Source of the DNA: Terriglobia bacterium
GTDB lineage: Bacteria > Acidobacteriota > Terriglobia > Versatilivoradales > Versatilivoraceae
DNA: 64,000 nucleotides
NCBI GenBank assembly: GCA_951813285.1
Contig: OX638355.1
Coordinates: 1,360,653 to 1,424,652 of the forward strand
Direction: 5' to 3'
Under the pieces are notes generated by a model. The model had not been told where the DNA came from and ran no database searches. It saw nothing but the letters and a program-made list of their open reading frames with translations. Numbering within the stretch: position 1 is the first letter of the stretch; every line of letters starts with the position of its first letter. Below, in pieces: positions 38,138 to 47,398 of the stretch. Made by a program: the position numbers and the translations under genes.

Positions 38138-38196
38138 GTGTATGCTCGGAGTTCTCCACGCAATTCCGAAACGACATTGGTGTCGAGCAGAAACAC
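38134..38196 (-). pseudogene. Truncated VapC PIN-domain toxin (first 20 codons)
   Basis: After the Phd-like antitoxin a GTG at 38196 begins VFLLDTNVVSELRGELRAYT and stops at 38134. FLLDTNVVSELR is the N-terminal signature of FitB/VapC-type PIN toxins, which are normally about 130-140 residues. The frame ends exactly where the ABC-F gene begins, so the toxin body was lost by deletion or rearrangement, leaving an orphan antitoxin. Confidence 0.75.
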
Positions 38197-38200
38197 GGAC

Positions 38201-38461
38201 TTACTCGAAGCGGGGAGACACGCGGTGGCGATGCTGCGGTCGCGGTGGCGTCAATGCGTCGGTGCGTGCCTCCGGTGCGAGCAGGAGTTTCTTGAGGTCC
38301 GGCCTGACTCTCTTCTCCAGTCGTCGCCACTCGTCGATCGGTACCAGCACGGCTATCTCCACACCCCGTTTGGTCACGATCTGGGGGCCTTCGGCCAAGC
38401 TCCTCTCAAGCAACTCACTGAAACGCGCCTTGGCATCTTGTACCTGCCACGTCTTGCCCAT
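38201..38461 (-). CDS. Phd/YefM-family antitoxin (orphan)
   Basis: An 86-residue protein. Its N-terminal half matches Phd/YefM antitoxins: WQVQDAKARFSELLERSL, then GPQIVTKRGVEIAVLVPIDE and W. This half binds operator DNA, and the basic C-terminal tail would bind the toxin. The partner toxin next to it is truncated to 20 codons. It may still repress its own promoter or counteract a related toxin elsewhere. Confidence 0.88.
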   Translation of the reverse strand: MGKTWQVQDAKARFSELLERSLAEGPQIVTKRGVEIAVLVPIDEWRRLEKRVRPDLKKLLLAPEARTDALTPPRPQHRHRVSPRFE

Positions 38462-38613
38462 GCAGCAACACCTCCGTCAGTAAATGACTAGACACAAGAC
38501 TAGTCCAACTGCTTCGAAATAGCACCCCGGACTGACCGAGGGACCCCCAGCGCTGCACGCATGGGCCTTTCAGTCGACCCTACACGAGAGAGTTTGATAC
38601 AATATTAGTATTA

Positions 38614-38627
38614 CGATAGCTCTATCG
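38614..38627. promoter_or_regulatory. Inverted repeat upstream of vapB
   Basis: CGATAG-CT-CTATCG lies 12 bp before the vapB GTG start in an AT-rich stretch (38593-38620). Such palindromes are the usual autoregulatory operators of VapBC modules. A TACAAT box at 38598-38603 may be the -10 element, but no good -35 is visible. Confidence 0.5.
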
Positions 38628-38638
38628 ATGGAGGTCCC

Positions 38639-38845
38639 GTGCAAACAGTAACCATTTCGCCCAAGTATCAGGTAGTCATTCCGAAGGAGATCCGTGATCG
38701 GCTCGGTCTCCTGCCGGGCCAAAAGGTCCAGGCGATTGCCTATGGCGGCCGCATTGAGCTCATTCCTGTGCGTCCGGCCCGGCAGATGAAGGGTTTTCTG
38801 AAAGGCATCGATACGAAGGTCGAACGCGAGGGAGATCGGGAATGA
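38639..38845 (+). CDS. vapB: AbrB/VapB-type antitoxin
   Basis: A 68-residue protein with the SpoVT/AbrB swapped-hairpin pattern: VTISPKYQVVIPKEIRDRLG, LPGQKVQAI, and a C-terminal toxin-binding tail QMKGFLKGIDTKVERE. It starts at GTG 38639 behind GGAGG. The stop overlaps the toxin start (ATGA at 38842-38845), the classic antitoxin-toxin arrangement. It should neutralise the adjacent PIN toxin and repress the operon. Confidence 0.92.
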   Translation: MQTVTISPKYQVVIPKEIRDRLGLLPGQKVQAIAYGGRIELIPVRPARQMKGFLKGIDTKVEREGDRE

Positions 38846-39219
38846 ACGTCGTCGATTCCAGCGCTTGGCTGGAGTATTTCGCCAATGGGCCGAACGCTTC
38901 CTTCTTTGCGGAGCCTATCGAAGACATAGAGACCCTTGTGGTTCCCACGTTAATTCTCTTCGAAGTATTCAAACGGGTGCTCCAGCAACGAGACGAGAGC
39001 ACTGCACTTGAGGTGGCAGCCGTCATGCAGCAAGGAACCGTCGTGGAGCTGGAAGCGACGATTGCTTTGAACGCTGCCCGCCTCAGTGTCGAACTGGGTC
39101 TGCCGTTGGCTGACAGTGTCATTCTCGCAACCGCTCGCCAATACGGAGCAGAACTTTGGACACAGGACGCAGACTTCGATGGGATCGACGGAGTTCGGTA
39201 TCGGAAGCGAATACCATAA
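38842..39219 (+). CDS. vapC: VapC PIN-domain ribonuclease toxin
   Basis: A 125-residue PIN-domain RNase with all four acidic residues of the Mg2+ site: D5 (VVDSSAW), E41 (LFEV), D91 (LADSVIL) and D109/D111 (TQDADF). It pairs with the overlapping VapB. PIN toxins cut tRNA or rRNA when released. The module looks intact, unlike the truncated VapC at 38.1 kb, which is only distantly similar at its N-terminus (FLLDTNVVSE versus VVDSSAWLEY). Confidence 0.94.
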   Translation: MNVVDSSAWLEYFANGPNASFFAEPIEDIETLVVPTLILFEVFKRVLQQRDESTALEVAAVMQQGTVVELEATIALNAARLSVELGLPLADSVILATARQYGAELWTQDADFDGIDGVRYRKRIP

Positions 39220-39311
39220 CAATGCGGTAAGAGATCGTACGGAAACCAAGTGCAGTGCGATTCAGGCTGGCGCTTCTGCAAACCCTCGCGGAACGATGCG
39301 CTCGCCGCCCT

Positions 39312-40073
39312 TCACTCCCGGACGCCGCTCAGGAACTCCCGTATCGATTGTTTCAATAACGACTCCAGGTTGATGCTGATGTAGCGTGCCCCTCGGGCGC
39401 GCCACAGGCGGGCCGCCTCGGGGTTGGCCGCCATGATCCCCAGGGCCACCGGGGAGTTGCGCAGGCCGGCCAGGATTTCCTGGAGGCACTGCCGCATTCG
39501 GGGATGTTCGGGCTGTCCGGGGACTCCCAGCGAATGGGAGAGATCGGTGCGCCCCACGTTGACCACGTCGACGCCCTGCACGGCCAGAATCCGAGGCAGT
39601 TGCCGCACCGCTTCGGCCGTCTCCACGTAGAGGACCACCAGGGTTTCCCGGTTGGACTGCAGGACGTGATCCTCGAAGGAGCGCCCCTGGCCGTAGTCGG
39701 CCGCGCGCGATCCCGACAACCCGCGATTCCCCCGAGGCTGGAACTTGACGGCCTCCACCGCCCGTTCTGCTTCTTCGGCCGAGTTGACCTGGGGAACGAT
39801 GATTCCCTGGGCGCCGCTGTCCAGAAATCTCAGAATGATCGAGGGGGAATTGGTGGTCACCCGAACGATGGGAGTGATGCCGTTCACCTCGGCCGCCCTC
39901 ACCATCTCCTCGCAGGTGCGCGGGTCCAGCCGGCCGTGCTCGCTTTCAAATACCATGAAATCCCACCCGAAACGGGCGAGCAGTTCCACCAGGGTGGGGT
40001 CGGGGTAGCGCACGAAGCAGCCGTATACCGATTCTCCCCTCTTGAGTTTGGCCTTGGTCTTGTTGGCTCGCAA
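39312..40073 (-). CDS. HpcH/HpaI-family aldolase
   Basis: A 253-residue class II (metal-dependent) aldolase of the HpcH/HpaI family that cleaves 2-keto-3-deoxy acids to pyruvate plus an aldehyde. Recognisable parts are GCFVRYPDPTLVELLARFGW, FMVFESEHGRLDPRT, TPIVRVTTNSPSIILRFLD, GAQGIIVPQVNSAEEAE and RGLSGSRAADYG. Glu and Asp ligands expected for the metal fall in these segments. It is 14 bp downstream of the SMP-30 gene on the same strand, consistent with a sugar-acid degradation unit (lactonase then aldolase). Confidence 0.9.
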   Translation of the reverse strand: MRANKTKAKLKRGESVYGCFVRYPDPTLVELLARFGWDFMVFESEHGRLDPRTCEEMVRAAEVNGITPIVRVTTNSPSIILRFLDSGAQGIIVPQVNSAEEAERAVEAVKFQPRGNRGLSGSRAADYGQGRSFEDHVLQSNRETLVVLYVETAEAVRQLPRILAVQGVDVVNVGRTDLSHSLGVPGQPEHPRMRQCLQEILAGLRNSPVALGIMAANPEAARLWRARGARYISINLESLLKQSIREFLSGVRE

Positions 40074-40087
40074 AACGCGCTCCTTCT

Positions 40088-40978
40088 TCAGGGGTAAAGC
40101 AGCCAGCCCTTCCGACCCGTCTCGATACGGTACAGCCGGCCGCAGACGGAAGTGAGGTAGAGCGTCCTCAGATCATGGCCGCCCCAACTGCAGTTGGTGG
40201 GGCGCTGGCATGGGGTCGGATGGCGTTCCAGGATGTGCCCTTGAGGATCGAACACGTAGATCATGCCGCCCGGGCCGCTCTTCTCCCAGCCGGCCGCGGC
40301 CACCAGGTTGCCCTCCGCATCCAGACACATGCCGTCGATGCCGCGGTGGGGCGCGAAGTCATGCAGGATCTCACAGGGGCCCAGGGTGTCGTCCTCCAGA
40401 ATGGGGTAGGCTCGCAGTTGGCGGTTGCCCTGGAAGTCGCTTTCGGCGACGTAGAGTGTCCGGAGGTCGGGTGTGACCAGCAGGCCGTTGGGACGGGCGG
40501 TGTCATGGGTCATCCGCTGAATGGACCAGCTTCCGTCGGTTCGGGGATCCAGCCGATAGATCGATTTGTGTTCCAGTTCGGGAGGACCGATGGCTTCGGC
40601 CCAGTGGCTGCTGTAGTCGGGGTCGGAGAACCAGATGCGGCCCTTGAGGTCGATGGCCAGGTCGTTGGGGCTGTTGAGCCTGCTTCCCTGGAAGGTGCCG
40701 GCGATGACCGTCCGGGTCCCGTTCCGGTGGTAACAGGCAATGCATCTGCCGGCGGCTTCGCAGGCAAAGAGCCGGCCGCGCTCGTCCAGCATCAGGCCGT
40801 TGGCCATGCGGGTGCCGTGGCGCCAGGTTTCCGTCTTCCGGGTCTGAGGGTGGTAACGCAGGATGCGGCTGTTGGGGAGGTTGCTGAACAGCAGGGCCTC
40901 GCCGTCCCAGGCAGGGCCCTCCGTCAGTCCGAAGGGACCGGCAACCTGCTGAAACTGCCAATTGTCGGGCGTTGTCAT
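40088..40978 (-). CDS. SMP-30/gluconolactonase-like protein
   Basis: A 296-residue six-bladed beta-propeller that hydrolyses sugar lactones. Metal-site segments of the family are visible: LTEGPAWDG, NSPNDLAIDLKGRIWFSDP, and GIDGMCLDAEGN. It lies between the AGCS symporter (12 bp upstream) and the aldolase (14 bp downstream), so the three are likely one operon handling a sugar acid or its lactone. The exact substrate is not shown by the sequence. Confidence 0.92.
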   Translation of the reverse strand: MTTPDNWQFQQVAGPFGLTEGPAWDGEALLFSNLPNSRILRYHPQTRKTETWRHGTRMANGLMLDERGRLFACEAAGRCIACYHRNGTRTVIAGTFQGSRLNSPNDLAIDLKGRIWFSDPDYSSHWAEAIGPPELEHKSIYRLDPRTDGSWSIQRMTHDTARPNGLLVTPDLRTLYVAESDFQGNRQLRAYPILEDDTLGPCEILHDFAPHRGIDGMCLDAEGNLVAAAGWEKSGPGGMIYVFDPQGHILERHPTPCQRPTNCSWGGHDLRTLYLTSVCGRLYRIETGRKGWLLYP

Positions 40979-40990
40979 CGGGACGTGGGT

Positions 40991-42334
40991 TTACCGCCTT
41001 ACCGCAAAATAGCCCCGGGTCTCGGCCACCACGATGCCGCTCAAACCCAGCAGGCCGATCAGATTGGGCAGGACCATGCTGCCGATGCTAACGTCCAGAA
41101 ACGTCCACAGGGTTTCCAGGGAGAGCATGGAGCCCACAAAGGTCAGGCAGACCCAGAACAAGCGGTACCAGGGCACGAAGCGACCGTGGCCGAACAGGTA
41201 TTCCAGGGCTTTCTCCGCATAGTAGTTGTTGCCCAGGATGGTGGAAAAGGCGAAGAGGGGCAGCGTCAGGGCGACGATCACATCCCCGTGCAGCCACAAG
41301 GGGAGTCCCTCCCGGAAGGCGGCCGTTGTCAGGGCGGCGCCGCTGGCTCCGCTCTTCCAGGCTCCCGTTCCCAGGATGATGAATCCGGTTACCGAACACA
41401 CCACCAGCGTATCGATGAAGGTCTGAGTCATGGAAACCAGGGCTTGCGTTACCGGATGGCGGGTTTGGGCGGCAGCGGCGGCGATTCCGGCTGTGCCCAT
41501 GCCGCTCTCGTTGCTGTTGACGCCGCGGGCCACTCCATAGCGGATGGTTCTCAGGACGGTGGCGCCGGCAAATCCTCCCACGGCCGCTGCCGGAGAGAAG
41601 GCTCCCTTGAAGACTTCCGCCAACACCGCGGGAATCGCCTGCCAATGAAGCGCCAGCGCCAGCAGGCCGGCCAGGCAGTAGATCACGATCATGGTGGGCA
41701 CCAGGGCGGTGGCTGCCCGAGCAATGCTGCGGATGCCGCCCAGGATGACCACCGCGGTGGCGGCGGCCGTAACGGCGCCGGTCCAGAGGGTGGGCACTCC
41801 CAGCCCGGCCTGCATGGCGTCGGCGATGGAGTGGGACTGAGTCATGTTGCCGCCGACGGTGAGGGTGAAGGCTGCCAGAAAGGCGTACAAACCGGCCAGC
41901 ACCGGTTGATTGAATCCCCGGCTCAAGTAGTGCATGGGTCCGCCCGACATCTCGCCTCGGGGACCCCTGATGCGGTATTTGACTCCCAGCAGGGCTTCGG
42001 CGAACTTGGTGGCCATGCCCACCAGTCCCGTCACCCACATCCAGAACAGCGCCCCGGGACCTCCGGAGACGATGGCGGTGGCCACGCCGGCGATGTTTCC
42101 GGTACCCACCGTGGCCGACAGGGCGGTCATCAGGGCCTGGAAGTGGGTGACGTCGCCGCTGGCGCCGCTCTCCTTGCGGGTCACCAGGGCCAGGTAGAGC
42201 GAGGACCAGAGCCTTCGGAACTGAAGCCCACGCAACCGAACGGTCAGAAACAGGCCCGTGCCCACGGTCAAAGCCAGCATCGGGGGGCCCCACACCAGGT
42301 TGGCCAACGTTTCCAGGAACTCTTGCAGGTGCAC
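40991..42334 (-). CDS. Sodium:alanine/glycine symporter (AGCS family)
   Basis: A 447-residue transporter with about 10-11 helices. AGCS signatures are [20 protein letters not shown] near the N-terminus, [28 protein letters not shown] and the [20 protein letters not shown] segment. It imports alanine or glycine with Na+. I prefer the GTG at 42334 because AAGGAG lies upstream; the frame is open to 42367 (TTG). It heads the operon with the SMP-30 and aldolase genes, although an amino-acid symporter with sugar-acid enzymes is an unusual mix. Confidence 0.92.
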   Translation of the reverse strand: MHLQEFLETLANLVWGPPMLALTVGTGLFLTVRLRGLQFRRLWSSLYLALVTRKESGASGDVTHFQALMTALSATVGTGNIAGVATAIVSGGPGALFWMWVTGLVGMATKFAEALLGVKYRIRGPRGEMSGGPMHYLSRGFNQPVLAGLYAFLAAFTLTVGGNMTQSHSIADAMQAGLGVPTLWTGAVTAAATAVVILGGIRSIARAATALVPTMIVIYCLAGLLALALHWQAIPAVLAEVFKGAFSPAAAVGGFAGATVLRTIRYGVARGVNSNESGMGTAGIAAAAAQTRHPVTQALVSMTQTFIDTLVVCSVTGFIILGTGAWKSGASGAALTTAAFREGLPLWLHGDVIVALTLPLFAFSTILGNNYYAEKALEYLFGHGRFVPWYRLFWVCLTFVGSMLSLETLWTFLDVSIGSMVLPNLIGLLGLSGIVVAETRGYFAVRR

Positions 42335-42419
42335 CGGCACTCTCCTTGACCCCCGGCAGAGCCTCAAGGTAAATTATAGGTTGCGTTTCCCGCCTAATCC
42401 GCTGACTCGGGAGCTGCCG

Positions 42420-44306
42420 GTGCTTGTACTCCCCCGCCGTCCATCCTTCGCCAGTCCCGCCCCTTCCAAGTACTCTTGGGGTGCCGGAAAGTGGGTGGTG
42501 GCTCTGGCGGGGTGGGTGCTCTGTTCCGCTTTGGCGCCCGATCGCGGCATGCAGGCGGGTGAAGCGCCCCCAGAGCCTCGGGAGCCGGAGTTGCGCTCCC
42601 TGTTTCCGGTCAGTGTACAGCGGGGAAGGGTACTCGAGTTGGAAGTCCGGGGCAAGGACCTCGAAAAATGCCATGGAGTGTGGTTCGGGACGAGGGGACT
42701 GAGCGGCGAGGTCGACCGGATCGAGGGAATGCAGTTCCAGGAGAAGAAGGACCTGCGGGCGCAGAAGCTTTGGGTTCAGGGACAGCGGGTTTCCTTGCAG
42801 GTGCAGGTGGCATCGGAGGCGCCGCTGGGGAAGCACGAACTCCGCCTGGTCACGCCGTCCGGAGTTTCCAACGCCCTTGGGTTGATTGTGGTCGACGAGC
42901 CGGTCAGCCTGGAGGTCCCCCGACCCCATGGTCGTCCGGCCCAGGCTCAGTCCCTCGAGATCCCGACCCTGCTCAACGGCAAGCTGAGCCGGAACGGCGA
43001 ACTCGACTTCTACTCCTTCGAGGCATCACGGGGTGACAACCTGGTCATCCAGGCCCTCTCCAACACCACCGTCACCAAGTTCGACGGGGTTCGCCTGACC
43101 CTCTACAAGGAAGGCGGCAGCTGGTTCGACCCGGAGCGGCCCGACCGGCTGCTGTTTTCTCAGCAGGCCCGAATCACCTATCTGTGCCGGGACTCCGGTC
43201 GTTACCTGGTTGAGGTCAGTTCCAACCTGGGCGTGGGAGGACCCGATTTCTTCTACCAGCTCCGGGTGGCGACTTCCGAGCAGGCAGGGCCCGGGGCGGA
43301 GGTTGTGCTCATCCCTCCATCGGCCCTGGCGGAAATCCAGCAGCCCTTCCGCAGGAGACTGGACCCGTCTCGGCTGGACTGGCTGCAGTCGCGAACGATT
43401 TCTGCCGGGAAGGCCCAGGAGAATGGCGGACCGCAAGCTGCCCCCGGCGCAGGCTCGACCGGCGTTGCCCCGGGCTCGGGCGTTTCACCCGAGAGAGCGG
43501 GACCCGCTGAAGCCGCCGGGACCGGATTGCTGAGCGAAGTGGAGCCCAACGACTTGCCGGAACAGGCCGCCGCGATCGTTCCGCCACAACTGCTGGAAGG
43601 AGCCATCCAGAGTCCCGGAGACGTGGATTGGTTCCGGTTCGAAGTGGAGGCCGGGACCTCTCTGGCCCTGGAGCTGGAGACGCCCGAGGCCGCCCCGCCT
43701 CGATTCAATCCCAGGGTGGCCGTGCTGGATGCGGACGGCCAGGAACTGTTGACCAACTATTTCAGAAAGATCGCGGGTGACGGCGATGACTGGGTGCGGA
43801 TCATCCAGGCCAAGACCCTCTATACCTTCGACAGGGCCGGCTTCTACAAGCTGCAGGTGCGCGACATCACCCCTCGATCGGGGGAGCCGGCTTTCCGCTA
43901 CCGCCTGCTGTTGCGACCCCAGGTCCCCCACGTGGGGCGGATCGAGGCCACGCCCGAGGTGGTGAACCTGCGGCCGGGGCAGGCAATAAAAGTCACCATT
44001 CTCTCCGATCAGGAGGAGGGCTTTGGCGGTGACATCCTCTTCAGCGCCGATGGCCTGCCCAGTCGGGTGCGGTTTTTGCCGGGCGCCGAGGTCGAGCCCC
44101 ACAAGGAGCCCCCTCTTCCCGAAATTCACAAGGAGCGGTTCGTGCCCAAGAACCAGACGACCACCGTGCTGCTGGCGGCGGCGCCCGGGGCGCCCTCGAC
44201 CCGCATGCCGAGCCTGGTCCGACTCAGCGCCCGTCCCGTGGTCGGGGGCAAAGTGGGCGAGGCGATTGCAGTCGGCGACGTGCTGGTGATGGTGTTGGGA
44301 GATTGA
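42420..44306 (+). CDS. Secreted pre-peptidase-like (PPC domain) protein of the DUF1549/DUF1553 set
   Basis: A roughly 628-residue exported protein. A long N-terminal region leads to a hydrophobic signal (WVVALAGWVLCSALAP). Two beta-rich PPC-like modules follow, around NGELDFYSFEASRGDNLVIQ and SPGDVDWFRFEVEAGTSLAL, with an Ala/Pro/Gly-rich linker between them. Such proteins are typically encoded just before DUF1549/DUF1553 and DUF1501 genes in Acidobacteria and Planctomycetes, as here. The GTG at 42420 follows GGGAG, but the start is uncertain. It is 7 bp upstream of the next gene. Function unknown; a surface or periplasmic role is inferred. Confidence 0.75.
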   Translation: MLVLPRRPSFASPAPSKYSWGAGKWVVALAGWVLCSALAPDRGMQAGEAPPEPREPELRSLFPVSVQRGRVLELEVRGKDLEKCHGVWFGTRGLSGEVDRIEGMQFQEKKDLRAQKLWVQGQRVSLQVQVASEAPLGKHELRLVTPSGVSNALGLIVVDEPVSLEVPRPHGRPAQAQSLEIPTLLNGKLSRNGELDFYSFEASRGDNLVIQALSNTTVTKFDGVRLTLYKEGGSWFDPERPDRLLFSQQARITYLCRDSGRYLVEVSSNLGVGGPDFFYQLRVATSEQAGPGAEVVLIPPSALAEIQQPFRRRLDPSRLDWLQSRTISAGKAQENGGPQAAPGAGSTGVAPGSGVSPERAGPAEAAGTGLLSEVEPNDLPEQAAAIVPPQLLEGAIQSPGDVDWFRFEVEAGTSLALELETPEAAPPRFNPRVAVLDADGQELLTNYFRKIAGDGDDWVRIIQAKTLYTFDRAGFYKLQVRDITPRSGEPAFRYRLLLRPQVPHVGRIEATPEVVNLRPGQAIKVTILSDQEEGFGGDILFSADGLPSRVRFLPGAEVEPHKEPPLPEIHKERFVPKNQTTTVLLAAAPGAPSTRMPSLVRLSARPVVGGKVGEAIAVGDVLVMVLGD

Positions 44307-44313
44307 TTTTCAA

Positions 44314-46857
44314 ATGAATCCAAGACGCAATCCCATCCTGTTGCTGGGGACCCTGGTCGCAGCCGGGTCCATCGCGCTCGGGGCCGAAACTTCCCAACCG
44401 GAGTTGCTGTCGGTCCGGATCGTGCCCGAGGCGGTGGAGCTGGAGGGGGCGGGGGCCACTCGCCAGCTTCTGGTGATGGGCCGCTACAGCGACCGGTTGG
44501 AGCGGGATGTGACCCCGCTCAGCCGCTGGGAATTCTCCAATGCCGACGTGGCGGCGGTCTCTCCCGAGGGGAAGGTCGAGGCCCTGGCCGCGGGCGTCAC
44601 CGATGTGTCGGCTCGCCTGGGGGCTCGGTCGGCCAGGGTGCGGCTTCGGGTCAAGGACGGGACCGGTCATCCCCCGCTGAGCTTCGCCTGGGATGTCGAA
44701 AGGATATTGACCCGGCGGGGCTGCAACGACACCCATTGCCATGGAGGGGTCAAGGGAAGAGGAGGGTTCAAGCTGTCTCTCTACGGCATCTACCCGGAAG
44801 AGGACTACCGCTGGATCGTCAAGGGGGGGACCTACCAGGTTCTGTCGCCCGATCCCGGGACCGAGATTTCGCGAATCGACCGGGAAGAACCCGAAAAGAG
44901 CCTGCTGCTGAGCAAGCCGTCCCTGGCCGAGCCCCATCAGGGTGGGCTGCAGCTGCCCTTGGAATCGGAAGATTACAGGACGCTGCTGCGGTGGGTGAAA
45001 GAGGGAGCGCCTTTTGAGCCGGAGACAGCCTCGAGACCCGGGGCCAGGACCATCGAGGTCTATCCGGCCGAAGCCGTGCTGGAAGTGGGGAGTGGGCAGC
45101 AGTTGCTGGTCAGCGCGCTGCTCGAGAATGGGACCCGCCGGGACCTCACCGGCCAGGTGCGCTATCTGTCCGACAACAGCGACGTGGTGGAGGTCGAACC
45201 GGAAGGCCGGCTGCGGGGATTGCGTCCCGGGGAGACCTTCGTGACCGTTCGGACGGCCGGCCATTCCACCACGGCCCGCGTCAGCGTCATCGAGAAGACC
45301 CTTTCCCGATATCCCGGCCTTCCCGCCCATAACTTCATCGACCGCCTGGTCTTCGACAAGTTGAGCCGGCTGCATCGAATTCCCTCCGAGCTCTCCGGCG
45401 ACGCGGAATTCCTGCGGCGGGTGTGCCTGGACTTGACCGGCACGCTGCCCCCGCCCCGCAGGACCCGGGAGTTTCTACAGAGCACCGACCCCGGCAAGAG
45501 GGAAAAGCTGGTCGATACTCTCCTGCAGACCCCCGAGTTCGTGGACTATTGGACCTATCGGTTGTCGCAGTTGTTTCGGGTGGCTCTCTTCGAGAACGGC
45601 ATCAACCTGCAGTGGACCGAGGCTTACTGGGAGTGGATTCGCGGCCACGTCGCCGGCAACACCCCCTACGACCAGGTGGCCCGCGAGCGCATTGCCGCCA
45701 TCGGCTACAGCGCGCCTTCCAGGCACTTCCTGCCCAATGGAGAAGTGCGCTATCCGCAAAACAAGATGGCCGAAGAGGTCAGGGTCTTCCTGGGACGCCG
45801 GCTGGATTGCGCCGAGTGCCACAACCACCCCTTCGAGGCCTGGAGCCAGGACCAGTTCTGGGGGCTGGCCGCATTCTTCGGGCGCATGAACCTGGTGGGA
45901 GGCCGGGGGGAGGAGGTCGGCACGGTCATTTTCGAGGACCCGACCGGTCAGGAGGTGGACCTGTTCGTCAAGGGCAGGAGCCGCAAGGTGCTCCACCCAC
46001 GCACCCGGGAGGAGGTGTTTCCGGCCTTCCTGAACGGCGCCCTCCTGCCGGAGGCGGACCGGGCCGACCCCCGGGTCAAGCTGGCCGAGTGGATCACCGC
46101 CCATCCCTATTTCGCCGAGGCAGCGGTCAATCGGATCTGGAGCTATCTTTTCGGGCGAGGCATCGTGGAGCCGGTCGACGATTTCCGCGCGGCCAATCCT
46201 CCCACGCACCCCAAGCTCTTGGCGGCCTTGGCGAAGGACTTCCGGGAACACGACCATGACCTTCGCCGCATGATCAGGACCATCGTCAGCTCCAGGACCT
46301 ACCAGCTCGGCAGCCGGCCCAACCGGACCAATCGGGAAGACCGCACCCATTACTCTCATGCGTTGCCGCGGGCCCTGGATGCCGAGGTGCTGTTCGACGC
46401 CATCGCCACGGTGACGGGGGTTCCCCTGATCCTGGAGCAGGAGAGCTACGGCGACGGGGAGGGGAGGCTGCCGCCGGGCACCCGGGCCATCAACGTCAAG
46501 CTGCCCGACATTTTCCGCTCCCGGATTCTGGACAACTACGGCAAGGCCCCCCGGTCCATGCTCCCGGAGAAGCGGCCTCGGCCCAACCTGGGCAGGGCCC
46601 TGCACACTCTGGCCGGGTCGACCTTTACCGAGCACCTGGCCCGCGAGGGGGGCGTCATCGACCGCTTGATCGGTGGGGGCGACTCGGACCGGGAGATCAT
46701 CGAGGAACTCTACCTGAGAGCACTGGTGCGCTTTCCCAGGGAGGAAGAGCGGGAACAACTGGAAGCCATGGTCGGCCGGCATCCCTCACGCCGCCAGGCC
46801 TTGGAGGATCTGTTGTGGGGGTTGCTGAATTCCCCCGAGTTTTACCATAACCATTGA
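44314..46857 (+). CDS. DUF1549/DUF1553 protein with Big_2 domains and a cytochrome-like motif
   Basis: An 847-residue exported protein with a signal peptide (LLLGTLVAAGSIALGAE), a Big_2 Ig-like domain (about 30-115), a planctomycete-type CxxxxCHG motif (GCNDTHCHGG, about 132-141), a second Big_2 domain (about 245-325), a DUF1549 region (HNFIDRLVFDKL onward, about 340-545) and a DUF1553 region (AVNRIWSYLFGRGIVEPVDD onward, about 600-845). The whole architecture matches the PSD1-type family that always accompanies DUF1501 genes. The biochemical role is unknown. It is followed by 541 bp of repeats before the DUF1501 gene. Confidence 0.88.
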   Translation: MNPRRNPILLLGTLVAAGSIALGAETSQPELLSVRIVPEAVELEGAGATRQLLVMGRYSDRLERDVTPLSRWEFSNADVAAVSPEGKVEALAAGVTDVSARLGARSARVRLRVKDGTGHPPLSFAWDVERILTRRGCNDTHCHGGVKGRGGFKLSLYGIYPEEDYRWIVKGGTYQVLSPDPGTEISRIDREEPEKSLLLSKPSLAEPHQGGLQLPLESEDYRTLLRWVKEGAPFEPETASRPGARTIEVYPAEAVLEVGSGQQLLVSALLENGTRRDLTGQVRYLSDNSDVVEVEPEGRLRGLRPGETFVTVRTAGHSTTARVSVIEKTLSRYPGLPAHNFIDRLVFDKLSRLHRIPSELSGDAEFLRRVCLDLTGTLPPPRRTREFLQSTDPGKREKLVDTLLQTPEFVDYWTYRLSQLFRVALFENGINLQWTEAYWEWIRGHVAGNTPYDQVARERIAAIGYSAPSRHFLPNGEVRYPQNKMAEEVRVFLGRRLDCAECHNHPFEAWSQDQFWGLAAFFGRMNLVGGRGEEVGTVIFEDPTGQEVDLFVKGRSRKVLHPRTREEVFPAFLNGALLPEADRADPRVKLAEWITAHPYFAEAAVNRIWSYLFGRGIVEPVDDFRAANPPTHPKLLAALAKDFREHDHDLRRMIRTIVSSRTYQLGSRPNRTNREDRTHYSHALPRALDAEVLFDAIATVTGVPLILEQESYGDGEGRLPPGTRAINVKLPDIFRSRILDNYGKAPRSMLPEKRPRPNLGRALHTLAGSTFTEHLAREGGVIDRLIGGGDSDREIIEELYLRALVRFPREEEREQLEAMVGRHPSRRQALEDLLWGLLNSPEFYHNH

Positions 46858-47398
46858 GGGTTTCCGGTAGACTTGCCTGAAACAACCTCTGGCGCCCAGG
46901 CCGCCTCAGACCGTGGAACCAATTGAAACCATGAGACTTGAAGACATTTTTCTTGAAACACAATTTGTTTCCCACTCGGATGATCTGCCCCGTCGTGGGG
47001 GGCAGGGGCCTCGCTTGTCTGAAACAAACGAAAAAAGACAAAAGAAAAAGAGCTATCCACGAAGGGACACGAAGGACGACGAAGGGCCACTAAGGCGTTG
47101 CGGTGAACCGCGACGGGATACCAGGGTCACGAAGGAATGGTCGATTTCTGATAGTTTCACTCTCGTATGATCCGCACGGCAGGGCGGGGGCCCGGCTTGC
47201 CTGAAACAACTTGGTTTCGCGCTAAATGAGACGGGGTGAAAAGAGTTATCCACGGAGACACACGAAGGACGACGAAGACACACGAAGCAAGACGGCTCTG
47301 CCGCATCGACTGGGCTGCGGCCTGACAAGCCGGCGCCTGCCCCCTTGAGGAGCAAGAGTGACGGGTGGAGAAGCCGAAAACCGGAGGAGGTTGCACCC
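46858..47398. repeat. Dispersed noncoding repeat (copy R1) between DUF1553 and DUF1501 genes
   Basis: From about 46870 to 47215 the sequence closely matches 56617-56945: shared pieces include CAGGCCGCCTCAGACCGTGG, GATCTGCCCCGTCGTGGGGG and AAAAAGAGNTATCCACGAAG. A shorter second copy of the TATCCACGGAGACAC-type part follows at about 47245-47290. No gene is supported in this gap. Confidence 0.8.

Noticed and set aside
40175..42349. Plus-strand frame of 724 codons opposite SMP-30 and AGCS genes
   Set aside because: Antisense shadow with Gly/Gln/His-rich composition and no family match.
46697..47170. Several short frames in the repeat-filled gap
   Set aside because: They are translations of dispersed repeats also present at 56.6 kb and carry no conserved domain.
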